From Imbricaverruca yamaguchii (lineage: Eukaryota > Arthropoda > Thecostraca > Neoverrucidae): a stretch of DNA of 64,000 nt. Positions 1 to 13,254 of the stretch are shown one piece after another (the first letter of the stretch is position 1; each line of letters opens with the position of its first letter). The stretch lies in NCBI GenBank assembly GCA_034440575.1, contig JAOTOL010001344.1, forward strand, positions 490,501-554,500. The letters run 5' to 3'. The notes below the pieces were generated by a model, which was not told where the DNA came from, searched no databases, and worked only from the letters and a program-made list of their open reading frames with translations. A program made the position numbers and the translations under genes.

Positions 1-545
1 GACTAGTAAGGGTCTCCATGTCAGAGTTGAAGTACCCCCGAGATGACGGCTAGAGAAGGCTATTGAGGATAGTGATGGGCCCATAAAATCGGGAGACCCT
101 GAGGGATAAAGAGGAAATCTGACAGTGAGAGAGGACAAGACTTAGATTCCCCTGAGTTTTAGAGCGACCCTAATGGATAAACAAGGTCCCCTAAGAGAGT
201 CAAAGGAAACATATGTTGGCTAGCGATTATCGTGAGTAATACACCAGGGCCCACCTCAGAACTGGAATGTTATTGAAACCACAATAGTTGTGATAACTTG
301 GAAGGGCCCCAATCAGCTTGAGAGGATCCTTAAGGAGCAACCCTGAAAACTAAGGGAAGTCCCTAAGGCCAACGATGGACGTGAGAAATATTGATGGGCG
401 CATCAGATCCAGATATCCCCTAAAGCTAGAACGACTAAAGGATTTCGAAGGGCCCCTGATGATTGTAAATTGTCTCTGAGCTCTAGAGACAACTTGACTG
501 GGATGCTCAAGACGCTTGGAAGGGGTCACCACTAGTTTGTCCAAG
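1..545. repeat. Ancient degenerate repeat with recurring gggcccc motif
   Basis: Motifs like aagggcccc, gtcccctaa and gagaccctgag recur irregularly every 30-70 bp. No gene is seen. A similar texture appears at 10015-10265. Confidence 0.35.
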
Positions 546-759
546 CTAAGAATGTCCATACCGTCGTTGGAGATGTGTTAATGTCCATATATTCTCCCAT
601 TTTTGGTTCTCTTTTGTTGGTTATTGTCGAGAGCTAAGCTGTTTATTTTTCTTGTCTTTATCCGACTGTTGGACCTTGACTGCAGATCCAGCGCTGGCCA
701 CGCCAGTTGGAAGTGCCTTCTTTTCTCACGTTTTCAACCATTTCCCGAAATTGAAAGGT

Positions 760-822
760 ATACCTATATGTATGTGTATATATATATAAATATGTATATA
801 TGTGTATATGTATATATAAACA

Positions 823-891
<69 letters not shown>

Positions 892-928
892 GTGTGTGTG
901 TGTGTGTGTGTGTGTCCATGTGTACACA
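760..928. repeat. Compound (AT)n(GT)n microsatellite
   Basis: Impure TATATG repeats, then pure (AT)n to about 887, then (GT)n to about 915. Confidence 0.95.
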
Positions 929-1821
929 TATGACATAGAGGCCCTTTGAAAATAAAGTAACCGAAATCCGATGACTTTCGGAAAACTAGGAGCCGTAAGT
1001 AGGTAATGGGCCACTCTTCAGACGTTCGCTCAGTTCCTGCTTAGGAACGTTCCTACTCCGCCCAATTCCCACTTACTACATTCCACTCTTCATACATCCG
1101 TACTGGCTAGGTCAGTGACCATGATTCACAAAACCAGCATTGCAAACATTTGGCCAAACTTCAGTGTAATTATCTGTTGTCTGAATCAGTTGATTAAGTC
1201 CTAGGCTTCCAGCCGCAATCAGATTTTCACATCACTTTAGCATTCAAAATGCAACTTTATAATGTGAGCTTTCCTTCAAGCAACCATGGCACTCCATATT
1301 GCCCCTCAATTCCCACCCAAATATTCTCAGATCTTGATCATTGACCATACTGGATTGAGAAGACAAAATATCCCACAAATCTTCCTGTGTCTTCCCCCAA
1401 TTTTGTGTCACTCACGAGCCCATGATTAAAGCAGTAAAGTGAGCTTTAAATGTTTAGTCACTTGTGAATATTCAGCTCTGTATGTTACATTGCTCAATAG
1501 ATGGCACTGCTGATCCTAGGCTAACTAGAAAGGTGGCGCCACAAAAGCCCGAGATATGTACAAGTGGACAAATCTTCGTATCATGGAGGTTTGTAGGCAG
1601 AGGGTAGTATGATATGATATGAAGTAGATAGTGGACGGTAAAAATAGAAGTGTATGTGGAGTAACAAAACAACTGAATAGGATCACGACCTGTTCATCTT
1701 TGGGCAAACACGGGAATCATAAATCACGGCTTTCTCCAGACTAGATAGCCTCACATTGCATTTCGAACACTGGTGAGCCTTGCCGGGAGTGTCGATAGCT
1801 ATCTCCTTAAGATCTTTGAAC
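929..1821. other. No gene recognised
   Basis: Unique-looking sequence of moderate AT content with no supported coding frame, RNA gene or repeat. Confidence 0.5.
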
Positions 1822-1833
1822 CCACACACACAT

Positions 1834-1905
<72 letters not shown>
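1822..1905. repeat. (CA)n microsatellite
   Basis: Nearly pure CA dinucleotides, with one interruption (catacg) near 1833. Confidence 0.95.
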
Positions 1906-1908
<3 letters not shown>

Positions 1909-1997
1909 CACATGCGCGCGCAAATGTTTCCCGATTCAACGTGGGATCCAACTGCAGGGCCCTCTCAGTGAGTTTTCTTCGTGAAATGTGTCACAGA

Positions 1998-2177
1998 CAG
2001 TCGTTCAGCTCCACACGGTGTAGCTATGGCCGGTCGACAGTCGTTTAGCTCCACACGGTGTAGCTATGGCCGGTCGACAGTCGTTCAGCTCCACACGGTG
2101 TAGCTATGGCCGGTCGACAGTCGTTCAGCTCCGCATGGTGTAGCTATGGCCGGTCGACAGTCGTTCAGCTCCACACT
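1998..2177. repeat. 40-bp minisatellite, 4.5 copies
   Basis: Units start at 1998, 2038, 2078, 2118 and a partial one at 2158. The core is cagtcgttcagctccacac, with very few substitutions. Confidence 0.95.
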
Positions 2178-2765
2178 GGCCAGCCGCGGTCCGGCCGCAT
2201 TGAAAGTCACCCATCTATCCATCAATACAGCTGTTGAAAACACAGATGCACTTATAAGCTAAAGATGCGAAGATTGTGTACATTAATTCATGTTTCAGCC
2301 ATGACAACCAATAAATGATGCGGGTAATAATCAACATTGCAATTCATGATCCAGAAATGAGAACAAGAAAAGGTGGAAGCCATAGGTTGGTGGACAAGAC
2401 ATTCCGGCCGATGTATAGCATCGGTGCATGGAAATGAACTTGACGATGTTTTGATACCAACGCCAATTATCTGTAATTTCAGAACTTATACTGACATTTA
2501 ATAATTCCTCGAATATTCAATTACAATACCTAAGCCAGAGATACCTTCAGCTAAGTAATGCACGACAGCGGCAAAAATAAAATAAACTACAATGTGGGCA
2601 GCTAGGTCAGCTCAAAAGTTTGGGGTGAACAAGTGGTACTGCGAAGTGGAATGAATAATGTAACTGGAGGATATCGACACCGTTGCTGAGCGGTTCACTT
2701 CACCAGGTTCGTTGGCTTTACCACGTTAAGCGGCAGGCAGATGTATTAAGTCCGTGCTGACTGAA
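2178..2765. other. No gene recognised
   Basis: AT-rich unique sequence without a supported feature. Confidence 0.5.
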
Positions 2766-2890
2766 GTCGCGTCGGCGCCCGTCTTCCTCAGGTGCTCCGA
2801 TGAGGCCCCGGCGGTGCCCGTATTTCTCAGCCGCTCCGATAAAGTCGCCCGCCCGTCTTTCTCAGCCGCTCCGATAAAGCCGCGTCGTTG
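2766..2890. repeat. Degenerate 35-39 bp repeat, 3 copies
   Basis: The core ttctcagccgctccgataaag recurs three times, in weaker form in the first copy. Confidence 0.7.
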
Positions 2891-2989
2891 TCCGCCGCTG
2901 CGCACCTGTGCGCGTGTGCCACCTGTTGCTGTCGTCTGACGTGGGTCCGCCAGCACGGCGACGGCCATTGCTGACCACTAAACCGCCGT

Positions 2990-3434
2990 GAGAACGGGTT
3001 AACACCGCGCGGCGGTGTAATGAGTGCCGGGCCGTCCGTCAGAGCGGGTTAATACCGCGCGGCGGTGTAATAGTGCCGGGCCTCCGTAAGCGGGTTAAAC
3101 CGCGCGGCGGTGTAAAGTGCCGCCGTTCAGAACGGGTTAATACCGCGGGGGAAGGGTGTAATAGTGCCGGGCCGTCCGTCGAACGGGTTAATACCGCGCG
3201 GCGGTGTAACGAGTGCCGTGCCGTCCGTCAGAACGGGTTAATACCGCCCGGCGCTGTAACGAGTGCCGGGCCGTCCGTCAGAGCGGGTTAATACCGCGCG
3301 GCGGTGTAACGAGTGCCGGGCCGTCCGTCAGAGCGGGTTAATACCGCGCGGCGGTGTAATGAGTGCCGTGCCTTCCGTCAGAGCGGGTTAACACCGCGCG
3401 GCGGTGTAACGAGTGCCGGGCCGTCCGTCAGCGG
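2990..3434. repeat. 50-bp GC-rich minisatellite, about 9 copies
   Basis: The core gggttaataccgcgcggcgg recurs with small deletions. It is followed by a G-run of about 13 at 3451-3465. Confidence 0.95.
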
Positions 3435-3465
3435 GCTCTGTCGGCTGCTCCAGGGGGGGGGGGGC

Positions 3466-4079
3466 GGGTCGAGGGTCGTCTTCCAGGCAGGTCTGCCAGG
3501 TGCACCGTCTGTGCCGCCGACTGAAGCTCTGGAGCAGTTACGACATGGCCCAGCCCGTGACCTTCAATTAGGCGGATGAACATCTGCGAGATCGAGTTCA
3601 ATTTTAGTTGCTAATTTGGTCTACGCCGCTTCCCAGTGGCGATTCAGTGAACGTAGTGCGACAGAGCATTAATTATATTCGATAAAATATTATATGTTAT
3701 TATTCATAATAATGGTAAAACCGTTCATCTAAGCATGGCGTAAGCTTCGATAGACCGCGTACATAGAGGCCCAGCCAAGTCTCCACCCCAGGAGCCTTTA
3801 TTATAATATACGCGCGCACATATCAGTCATGCTTGGGCCTATCTGTCATTATGAATGACGGCGGTAAAGCTTCAGAAAGAATATGTTTATCGTTACTCTT
3901 ATTATGTTGCAGGAGAAGAATAAGCCTGGCACATAATATTCAACAGTTTTTCTTATTGGCAAGCTATCGTGACCTTTGGAAAGGCAGAAACTGACCTAGG
4001 GCATAGAGGTAAAAGTCCTCCATTTTCGGCACTGCAGAAATGTCAGCTATTATAATGTTGAACCAACGGACAGCTTTCA
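3466..4079. other. No gene recognised
   Basis: Mostly AT-rich unique sequence; no coding frame or RNA gene is supported. Confidence 0.5.
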
Positions 4080-4620
4080 TGGACTTCAGGTGACAGGCAG
4101 ATGGCATGCCCTGAGCCAGCATGGAGATGGACAGAACTTGTTTATCTCACCAATTTTTTCTTCAGTTGAACACTTCCCAACAGCTTTTACATAGCCTACA
4201 AGGGAACTTAGACACCATGCTATATGGACATATTATATGTATGTATGAACAGACAGCCTCATAGCCGCGAGCGGACGAACAGACTGCATAGCATGGATGG
4301 AATGGACAGCTTATATGCCCTGCACATAACATGCAATTCCATATCCTGCAGGGGATAGACAGCTTACATGCCCTACGACTAACAGACATCTTCAATAATT
4401 CACGGGAAACAGACAGCTTCTATAGCTTACAGGAAACAGACAGCTTGCATGCCCTACAACGGTCAAACACCCGTCTATAGCCTACAGGTATATATACTTT
4501 ACAGATGGTAAAGTATATATTGGTAGATGGTATATATACTTTACAAGAAACAGACAGCTTCCATAGCCTACAAGGAGCAACAAGCTTACATAGTCCACGG
4601 AGTACACGCAACTTTCGGTT
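4080..4620. repeat. Degenerate minisatellite built on acagacagctt
   Basis: cagacagcttacatgcccta-like units recur irregularly about every 30-60 bp. A local inverted copy, tatatactttac/gtaaagtatata, lies at about 4490-4520. Confidence 0.7.
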
Positions 4621-4739
4621 CGTTGGTTATTTGAGTTTTAGGGCGCATCGATCAGGTTTGGTCATTTGGCGCCCATACCACGCAGCTTTCACTGCCCTAG
4701 AGCACGACAGGTTACGCAGCCTGCGGGGCACGGGCAGCG

Positions 4740-5160
4740 TACATTTGGTGCGGATAGCTGACACGGCGCGCAGAGTGCGCGTGTGATCTTCAGCTGGCCG
4801 AGGAAACTTGCCAGCCGGCCGCCAGCACATGGCACGACGGTATTTATCCGGCCCCGATGTGTGGCGTCGGCCCCGATGCGTGTGGTGGCTCGTGTCCGGC
4901 GGACATGCGGGCCGCGCGGCGCGTCGCCGCTGACCTCAATCGCCGGTCGGCGGCGGCCGGCGCTCTTTTGTGCCGCCCGCCGACACGCACACGCACAGTG
5001 GCGCAACCGTGGCGGCCGCGGCACGCGGCGACCCAGTCAGGGCCGCCGGCCGCTGACGTCACCGGCCGGCCAGAGCTGCCGGGCGCCCGCTCATGGGAGC
5101 GGAGCGTCGCGAGGTGGCGGGCCCGCCGGGCCGCGCCGCATCCGTGGGGGTAGCAGGCTG
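4740..5160. other. CpG-rich island
   Basis: Dense undepleted CpG; no recognisable coding exon. Possible promoter of an unrecognised transcript. Confidence 0.6.
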
Positions 5161-5249
5161 GGCAGGTACAGCGGCTGCCCAGCCAGCGTCGGGAAACTGT
5201 TAATGTTGGAGCCGTACTGATGACATGGCAGTGATTTTGACTTGACAGG

Positions 5250-5270
5250 CTGCCCTCTCTCTCCCTCTCC

Positions 5271-5302
<32 letters not shown>

Positions 5303-5510
5303 CCTCTCTCTCTCTCTCTCCCTCTCCCTCTCTCTTTATCTCCCTCTCCCTCTCCCCCTCCCTCTCCCTCTCCCTCTCCCTCTCCCTCTCCCTCTCCCTC
5401 TCCCTCTCCCTCTCCCTCTCCCTCTCCCTCTCCCTCTCCCTCTCCCTCTCCCTCTCCCTCTCTCTCCCTCTCCCTCTCCCTCTCCCTCTCCCTCCCTCTC
5501 TCTCTCTCGC
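5250..5510. repeat. (CTCCCT)n pyrimidine tract
   Basis: About 260 bp of CTCTCT and CTCCCT hexamers, a mirror-symmetric polypyrimidine tract of the H-DNA-prone type. Confidence 0.95.
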
Positions 5511-5519
5511 CGCTATCAG

Positions 5520-5765
5520 CCTATGCATTGACTGACCGGTGCCAGTGATATTGGTAATGATGCCTGTATTGACTATGACCGACGTCAGTGATATTGACGA
5601 TGATGGTTGCATTGACTCTGATTAGTGTCAGTGAGATTGGTGATGTTGCTTGTGTTGATTCTGATCGGTGTCAGTGATATTGACGATGATGGTTGCATTG
5701 ACTCTGACTAATGTCAGTGAGGTTGACGATGATGCCTGTATTGACTCTGGCCGGTGTCAGTGTGG
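5520..5765. repeat. About 43-bp minisatellite, 5-6 diverged copies
   Basis: The core ggtgtcagtgatattgacga recurs with substitutions. Confidence 0.85.
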
Positions 5766-6660
5766 TGTACTTGCGGTGACCAGACATGCAACACTCCCTG
5801 GTAATGAAGATTAGACAATGTGGCTTTTCTCGACATTCTTTGACACAGCCATTCACGCATTGACAACCTACACAAGAAAAGGAACAGCAAGTAAAGGGGT
5901 CAGAAGTTCCATCGATCCTCAGTCCCATGTCAGATGGCAGTGCATCTTTCGTAATGTGTCTAAGAATGGCCTGCTCATTCAGTTTTGATGATGCCCCTTC
6001 GATTTAGTTATTTTACCGGTCATGCATTCGAAAATTCTTCTAGTTTTGTCAACTGTAATAACTATCAGTACGGAAGTTGTCTTCTATTTTGGAAACTCGA
6101 TAGTATAGTACAGACGTGCATGAACGATTGGCGATCCACGATAATTGTAGTTGGCATGCTGCTAAGCCCGGTCGTTGACCCGACGCAATGACCTCCACGA
6201 CCCGGGTCTGAGCCTGGCCCGGCGTCAACGATCCCAGACGACCTTCGGCTGGTCTGATGCACTTGCAAGTCAGTCGCGACGCTCGCGTCGGAGCGGCGGA
6301 AAGGAAGTGGGCCCGCTCACTTTCACTGCCCGCATCAGGTACGACGCTCCTACGAACGTACGGGGTGTCCTGAGGCGCTTTGACCCGCCTCCTGCCGACA
6401 CTCAAGGCTTAGTGGTGAAAGTTGTTTACCTCATCCTGCCGCACATTCAGCCGTTGGTACTTGTGCCGACATTCTCGCACGTAGCGCCCTGCACACACTC
6501 GTGTGTGCTCTGCGCACATGACGTCTTCTTCGTGCTGTTAGAAACTAATCCTCCTCGTGTTCTGGACTTGTGGCACGTTCCTCTCTTGCAATTGTGCGAA
6601 TGCGCATAATGAGTACACAAGTTCCTGTCCGACATAATTGTCAATAATTAAACGTTACGC
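5766..6660. other. No gene recognised
   Basis: Mixed-composition sequence, GC-richer at 6160-6420; no supported coding frame. Confidence 0.5.
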
Positions 6661-7530
6661 ATCACACCTATGGGTATCACTCCTATCCCAATACGGGTAC
6701 AGTTCCTACATCAGTACGGGTACACCTTCACAAGCACGGATGCAACTTCCACACCAGTACACTTGCAATCCTTACACCAGCACGGGTACATATTCAACCA
6801 GTAGCAGATTCAACCCCTGCACCAGTGAAGGTACAACTACACCAGCATGGGTACAACTTCTACACCAGTACAGATTCAACCCTGCACCAGTACAGGTACA
6901 ACTACGCCAGCACCGATGCAACTTCTAGCTATATGATCAGCATGGTTGATGTGCCCTAAAGTCCGTGCAACTTCTACACCAGTACAGATTCAACCCCTGC
7001 ACCAGTGCAAGTACAACTACACCAGCACGGGTGCAACTTCTGCACAAGTACAGATTCAACCCCTACACTGGTACGGGCACAGCTACACCAGCACGGGTAC
7101 AGCAACACCAGCACGGGTACAGCTACACCAGCACGGGTACAGCTACACCAGCACGGGTACAGCTACACCAGCACGGGTACAGCTACACCAGCACGGGTAC
7201 AGCTACACCAGCACGGGTACAGCTACACCAGCACGGGTACAGCAACACCAGCACGGGTACAGCAACATCAGCACGGGACAGCACACCAGCACGGGTACAG
7301 CACACCAGACGGGTACAGCTACACCAGCACGGGTACAGCTACACCAGCACGGGTACAGCTACACCAGCACGGGTACAGCTACACCAGCACGGGTACAGCT
7401 ACACCAGCACGGGTACAGCTACACCAGCACGGGTACAGCTACACCAGGACGGGTACAGCTACACAAGTACGGGTACAGCTACACCAGGACGAGTGCAACT
7501 CCAACACCAACACGGGTGCATCTTCTACAA
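6661..7530. repeat. 20-bp minisatellite, about 40 copies
   Basis: The unit acaccagcacgggtacagct is nearly perfect at 7080-7470 and degenerate toward both edges. Because 20 is not a multiple of 3, all three + frames read the same cyclic peptide, which explains the long open frames. Confidence 0.97.
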
Positions 7531-7740
7531 TAGGTCAAAATGCTTAGTTCATTGCCTGTATTTATCTGGAAATCGGCAATACTGCCAGGTTTATAAGCTG
7601 TCTAAGAGCTGTAGGTATTGTCCAGCAGCGTCAGGTTGTGACGGACGTCATGTCAGGTTGGGGAATTATAAAATTATTGTAACTTCTTCCCTTATGTTGC
7701 ACTTAGGTCTAATGTTTGCCTTACCCATCAGAATAAATCA

Positions 7741-7806
7741 ATCTTGTCTACTTCTTTTTTGCAGCTTCGGTCTGCCTAAGTGCCTGAGCTACCATGGCAT
7801 GTAACG
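7741..7806 (+). other. Weak candidate exon (7765-7800) with strong acceptor
   Basis: The tract cttcttttttgcAG ends at 7764 and is followed by 36 nt containing taccATGGcat, then GTAACG at 7801. The acceptor is good; the donor is weak. No gene is recognised. Confidence 0.15.
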
Positions 7807-8399
7807 TTTTAATTTTCTATTTTGGTCCCAAGCCAACTTCCTTAAGTCCTCGACACTGATTTCGTCAGACATGACCCAAGTGACCCAAGTGAATGTATTC
7901 CCAAAATCCTACGAAGCAGTTAGTAGCAATGCATGGAATCTATTCGTTACGGGCGCTAGATAGCCAATGCAGCTAACGCTCCCCAAAACCGTAATAAGTA
8001 ACTATCTGCATGTAATCTACCTGTCGAAATGGAACGTCAAATGTAAAGTCCAAGAAATACACCAAGAAATATCAAAGGACCATGCATTCATAATATGAAG
8101 GTAGAAGGAGTGAATGTGGCGTAGTGAGACACGTTGGCCCATACAACAGCTGCATTTTTGTTCATGCATACTCTGACACCATTATACACTAATACTCTAT
8201 GATTTATACTCTATGGCACTATACACTATACACTAACTATTCTGCGACACAGTTTCAAAATACAACAAGACATACATATGTACGACAATGAAATTTGTGC
8301 AGCTACCGAAGGTTTTGTATCAAAATATTTAGCTTTGTAGCTCATGCTACGATAGAAACATCCACAACCGCCGCGTTAGGAAGTGGGGGTGAATCTTAG
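7807..8399. other. No gene recognised
   Basis: AT-rich sequence with short variants of actctatg and cactatacact near 8170-8240; nothing else is supported. Confidence 0.5.
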
Positions 8400-8900
8400 A
8401 CACGTCTATTTCCAGAAAACGTCCCCGGCCCTCCACGCAATCCACCGCCGAGACCGTGCGTGCGCCAAGGCCACTGCGCGTCCGACTCCCCACGCTGCCA
8501 GCCTTTCCCGCCAAACCGGCCGCGCCGACAAAGAGCGGCCATCTTGTTTCCGTGCGGGATTCAGCTCGGCCGCCAGCCCGTCCAAGCCGCGCTGACGGCC
8601 GGCCGCGGCGCACTCTCCGCGTACACGCACACCCCGCGCGGCGAGCCGCGAGAACGGTGTACAGCCGACCCCGCGCCGCCCACTGCGTGCACGCACGGCT
8701 GACCTCGCGCCGCCGCGGCCACCGGCGGCGGCGCCGCGCGCCAAGCGCATGGCCGACGCCCCGGCGGTCTGCGTGCGGGGGCGAGACTGTAGCCCATGGA
8801 TGGGAGTCGTCGGCCTCTGGGACGGGGCGGCGCTGGTGTGCGTGCGAAGCAGCGGACAATGGGGTGATGGGTGTAGGACATGTCGATCGAGCGCCTCGTG
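8400..8900. other. CpG-rich island
   Basis: High GC with abundant CpG; open frames on both strands overlap and resemble no family. Possible promoter region. Confidence 0.6.
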
Positions 8901-9405
8901 GCGGCCCCAGTGGTGCCTATTCCGGGCCGCCATGCTGCCATCGCCGGGCACTCACAATTCTTGGTGCGCTCTCGCTTCAAGTCTTCTGTCACTATCAGCA
9001 GTATTCCGACAATGCAGCATTTGGCCTCCTTGTCAGACGTCGCTTTATTCCGCAAGATGTCTGTCTGTCTTGCCCCGACGTATACTACCACAAGCTTAAG
9101 CCTGTCCTGTACACGCTCCCATGTACATTCTCCTGGGTTTTTGTCTCCATCTCCAAGTCGTAATGGTCACCGAAAGAGGTGTGGGGAGGTGTTCTGAGCA
9201 CCTAGATATTCTTAGGGAGTTGCATGAAGGGAAATAGCTGAAAGCTAGTCATCAGCGAAAAAAAATCACCATCCTTTTGGAAACCGAACTCCCTGATGGC
9301 ACTACTCTTGCTATCATCTCTCACTGGTCGCCTTTTCTTTCCAACTGACATTCATTCTCTTGCTGTACACATCCTCCAGTCAGCTTCACCATTCATTCAG
9401 CATGA

Positions 9406-9609
9406 GCCTTTCATTATCAGTTTCTCTCAGTACATCAAGAGGCGGATCCAATCCAAGATGGTTATTTGAGGAAGAGGTCAAACGGTCTCAGCAAGCGAAT
9501 ATACGTTTTTGTCAAACCCGACGGTGAACCCATTAGAAAAGTGGCCACGAATATGGCCGTATTCAGGAAGGCAACCCAGACGGAAATTTTCGTTTCAGTT
9601 TTTGACTGA
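9406..9609 (+). other. Unassigned 67-codon open frame without ATG start
   Basis: It is open from the stop at 9403-9405 to TGA at 9607, with balanced composition, for example RIYVFVKPDGEPIRKVA. It could be an exon or transposon fragment, but length alone does not exclude chance. Confidence 0.15.
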
Positions 9610-10014
9610 ACCAAGTGATCAGTAGAGCAAGAGTGTGGTGCTTCATGCGTTATTCACTTTCGACCACTGTTGTTGGACCGCACATCAAAACTTTAATGTC
9701 ATCTGCAAATTAGTCTGTCGTTATTCCATATGTGAAGAAACTGATATCATTTGCGAAAATAAACGGCAAAATAGCATAGCTTAGTGAGTAGTCTCGATAC
9801 ATTCCGATTGTGCTTGGAGAAACCCTTGGACTATGTATTTTATTCCTTGCGTTGTGATTTTCCTTGCTTATTGTGAACATGTAGGTAATGAGATTATGCA
9901 AGTAATGTGCCGCTGTAAGCAATGTGACCCAGTAAGTACTACATGAAGTGCCTACACCGCCTTGACTAAAAATAGCCAGCTTAAGGATGTACACGTGACC
10001 ACCATGGACTAATA
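9610..10014. other. No gene recognised
   Basis: AT-rich unique sequence. Confidence 0.5.
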
Positions 10015-10265
10015 ATTCGGCCGAAGAAGAGTTCCGAGCGTTCTGATAGTCGCCGAGGGCATTCAGTATTTGTCAGAGGTTTCGCTGTAACGCATAGCAG
10101 ATCCAAAACTCTCACGGTCACGAGGGTTCTCTGAAGCTCCCACAGGCCCATTTTGGATGTCAGAGGGCCCATCAATTGTCAAGAGACTCGCTGTAGCTAT
10201 CAGAAGGCCCCCAGTAACTATAGAAAGACATTCGGTAGCTATTAAAAATCCCTCTTTTATGATAC
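10015..10265. repeat. Degenerate repeat resembling 1-545
   Basis: The motifs cagagggcccat, cagaaggccccc and tagctat recur every 25-40 bp. Confidence 0.35.
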
Positions 10266-10479
10266 ATAATTTTTGGTCGATCTAAAACAGCTTCTGTTAG
10301 AGCCAGAAGTATCACTTAAATCTGTTAGATGACTCTCTGTGACTGATGCAGGATTCCACTAGCTATGCTAGAATATTCCACCCCAAATAAGGAAAGTAGA
10401 AGTGAGATAGTTCTTCCCATCAAAACGTTCACCGGAATTATTTCTTGTCGGTGATGTTTGGTAACATGATATTTACGAA

Positions 10480-10508
10480 TCGCTATTGGTTACTTAGACC
10501 AATAGCGA
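10480..10508. repeat. Perfect hairpin, 11-bp stem, 7-nt loop
   Basis: tcgctattggt (10480-10490) pairs with accaatagcga (10498-10508). The block is flanked by direct repeats tggtaacat at 10459-10467 and 10523-10531, just beyond the LINE 3' end. Confidence 0.9.
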
Positions 10509-10627
10509 TAATAATTAGATATTGGTAACATATATATATAAAGATATAAAAGATTAGTGCAACTATGAGCCACAAGGGCCCTTCTTGGTCGCACTCTGTA
10601 CACTGAACCAGTTGCCCACCAAATCTG

Positions 10628-11377
10628 TCAATCAGCCCTCCCTGTAATACTGAAAAGAAGCCCTCTATTCTTATGATTGTCTATGCTGTTTTTAAAGATG
10701 TTCAATGTGCTGCTACTGACAATGTTTTCTGGCAGCTGGTTCCAGTGTTCTACTACCCTGTTGGTGAAGAAAGTCTGCCTTAACCTTGTTCTGCTGTGGT
10801 TAACTTTAATTTTGAATTTATGACCTCTAATTGCATCATTTCTGTTCAATTCAAACATTTCCCCAAGATATCCCCTCTCCAGACCATGGACAAATTTAAA
10901 GACCTCGATGAGATCTCCTCTCAGCCTTCTATATCTAAGTGAAAACATATTCAATTTCTTCAATCTTTCCTCATATGCCAGGTTGCTTATGCCATTAACC
11001 ATTTTTGTAGCCCTCCTTTGTACTCTCTCTAAAAGCCAACAGTCTTTTTCATAGCTAGGAGACCAAGCTTGGATGCAGTATTCCAAATGTGGCCTGACGT
11101 ATGCACAGTAAAGCTTCCTGATCATTTCCTCACTTCTGTATGATACATTCTTATTTATTGCCCCGAGCATTCTCAGTGCCTTCTTCCTGGCTTCCTTGGT
11201 CTGTTTTGATCCCCCCAGTTTTGTGTTTAGAATAACACCTAAATCCTTCTCCTGTTGAGTCACTGATAGCACTTGGCCACCCATCAAGTATGGAGCCTTC
11301 ATATGCTGCTTACCTACATGCATGATTTTGCACTTATCAAAATTGAATTTCATTTGCCATTCTTCGGACCACTTCAC
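10628..11377 (-). pseudogene. LINE reverse transcriptase, thumb and C-terminal part (broken)
   Basis: This is the 3' continuation of the element in a shifted frame. It starts at the KWSEEWQMKFNFDKCKIMHVG region, just after the FADD motif, and continues through EKDLGVIL, RPHLEYCIQAW and ERVQRRATKMV. It ends in the C-terminal region with NRVVEHWNQLP, typical of CR1-type ORF2. About 250 residues are free of stops, so the copy is moderately young despite the frameshift separating it from the palm half. Confidence 0.88.
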
Positions 11378-11411
11378 AAGTTCGTCTAAGTCTTTTTGCA
11401 GCGAGATATGC

Positions 11412-12486
<1,075 letters not shown>

Positions 12487-12540
12487 CACAATAGCACAAT
12501 ATATATATATATACATGTGTGTGTGTGTGTGTGTGTGACC
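12487..12540. repeat. Compound (AT)n(GT)n microsatellite next to the palindrome
   Basis: A partial copy of the palindrome arm (caatagcacaat) is followed by a short (AT)n, then (GT)n to about 12537. Confidence 0.85.
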
Positions 12541-13254
12541 AATATCTAACTGCCGTCCTGAGCATATCCATGCATATGTATATCTGGTCAACTGACATTG
12601 CAGGCTAATGCCAGGTGTAGGCACGGTGTGTACGCACTACCTGGCCGGGGAAGGTTAACAGCCTGTCCGCTACAGAAAGTTCTGCTATTGGGCTCCTTGG
12701 TCATGGCGGCACTTTGCGTACTGGTTCTATAATTGTTTGGGGGTGCAATGCTAAAGTAGCCGGAAGCGGGCAGCTTTAGCACAACGGTAATGCCTCTACG
12801 AGTGTCTATTACGCTATCAAATGGCAACACTGATCACATGTGCTCTTCGGCTTTGCTATGCATATCTTTAGCACTGTACGGAGAAAACAAAATGTTATTT
12901 ATGTCTTCAGAATAAATATTGTTGGTGTCATAATTTGTGAATTTGAAGTATACCAATATTATTCACACTTATTTTTAAAATAGCGAGTAATAAAACCTAA
13001 TAAAACCTAGTAATAAAATAAAATAAAACCTCTCGCATGACAAACAAAATTTCCAACAAACAATTCCCACAAACAAAAATATTCATTTTATTTGCGATAC
13101 CTCCAAAAGCTGTTAACCATTATCGCTTGTATTATTGCGTCAATCTAAATTATTGCATGAGCTGTTTGGATCTAATCAATGTTTGATGGTCCTCATGGCG
13201 CCGCACTGAGCAGCTCTGTAGCGATCAGGAGCCGGCCAGTACATACACGCCTAC
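12541..13254. other. No gene recognised
   Basis: Unique sequence, AT-rich from 12840; short direct repeats of aataaaacct at about 12985-13030. Confidence 0.5.

Noticed and set aside
2990..3434. CRISPR-like repeat array
   Set aside because: Units are contiguous with no unique spacers, and the genome is animal; the same holds for all other arrays here.
5242..5612. Ser/Pro/Leu-repeat and Arg/Glu-repeat frames over the CT tract
   Set aside because: Simple translations of (CTCCCT)n on either strand.
6946..7804. Three overlapping 180-280 codon frames with YTSTGTATPARVQLHQHG repeats
   Set aside because: The 20-bp unit gives the same cyclic peptide in all three frames, the signature of a DNA repeat rather than a protein.
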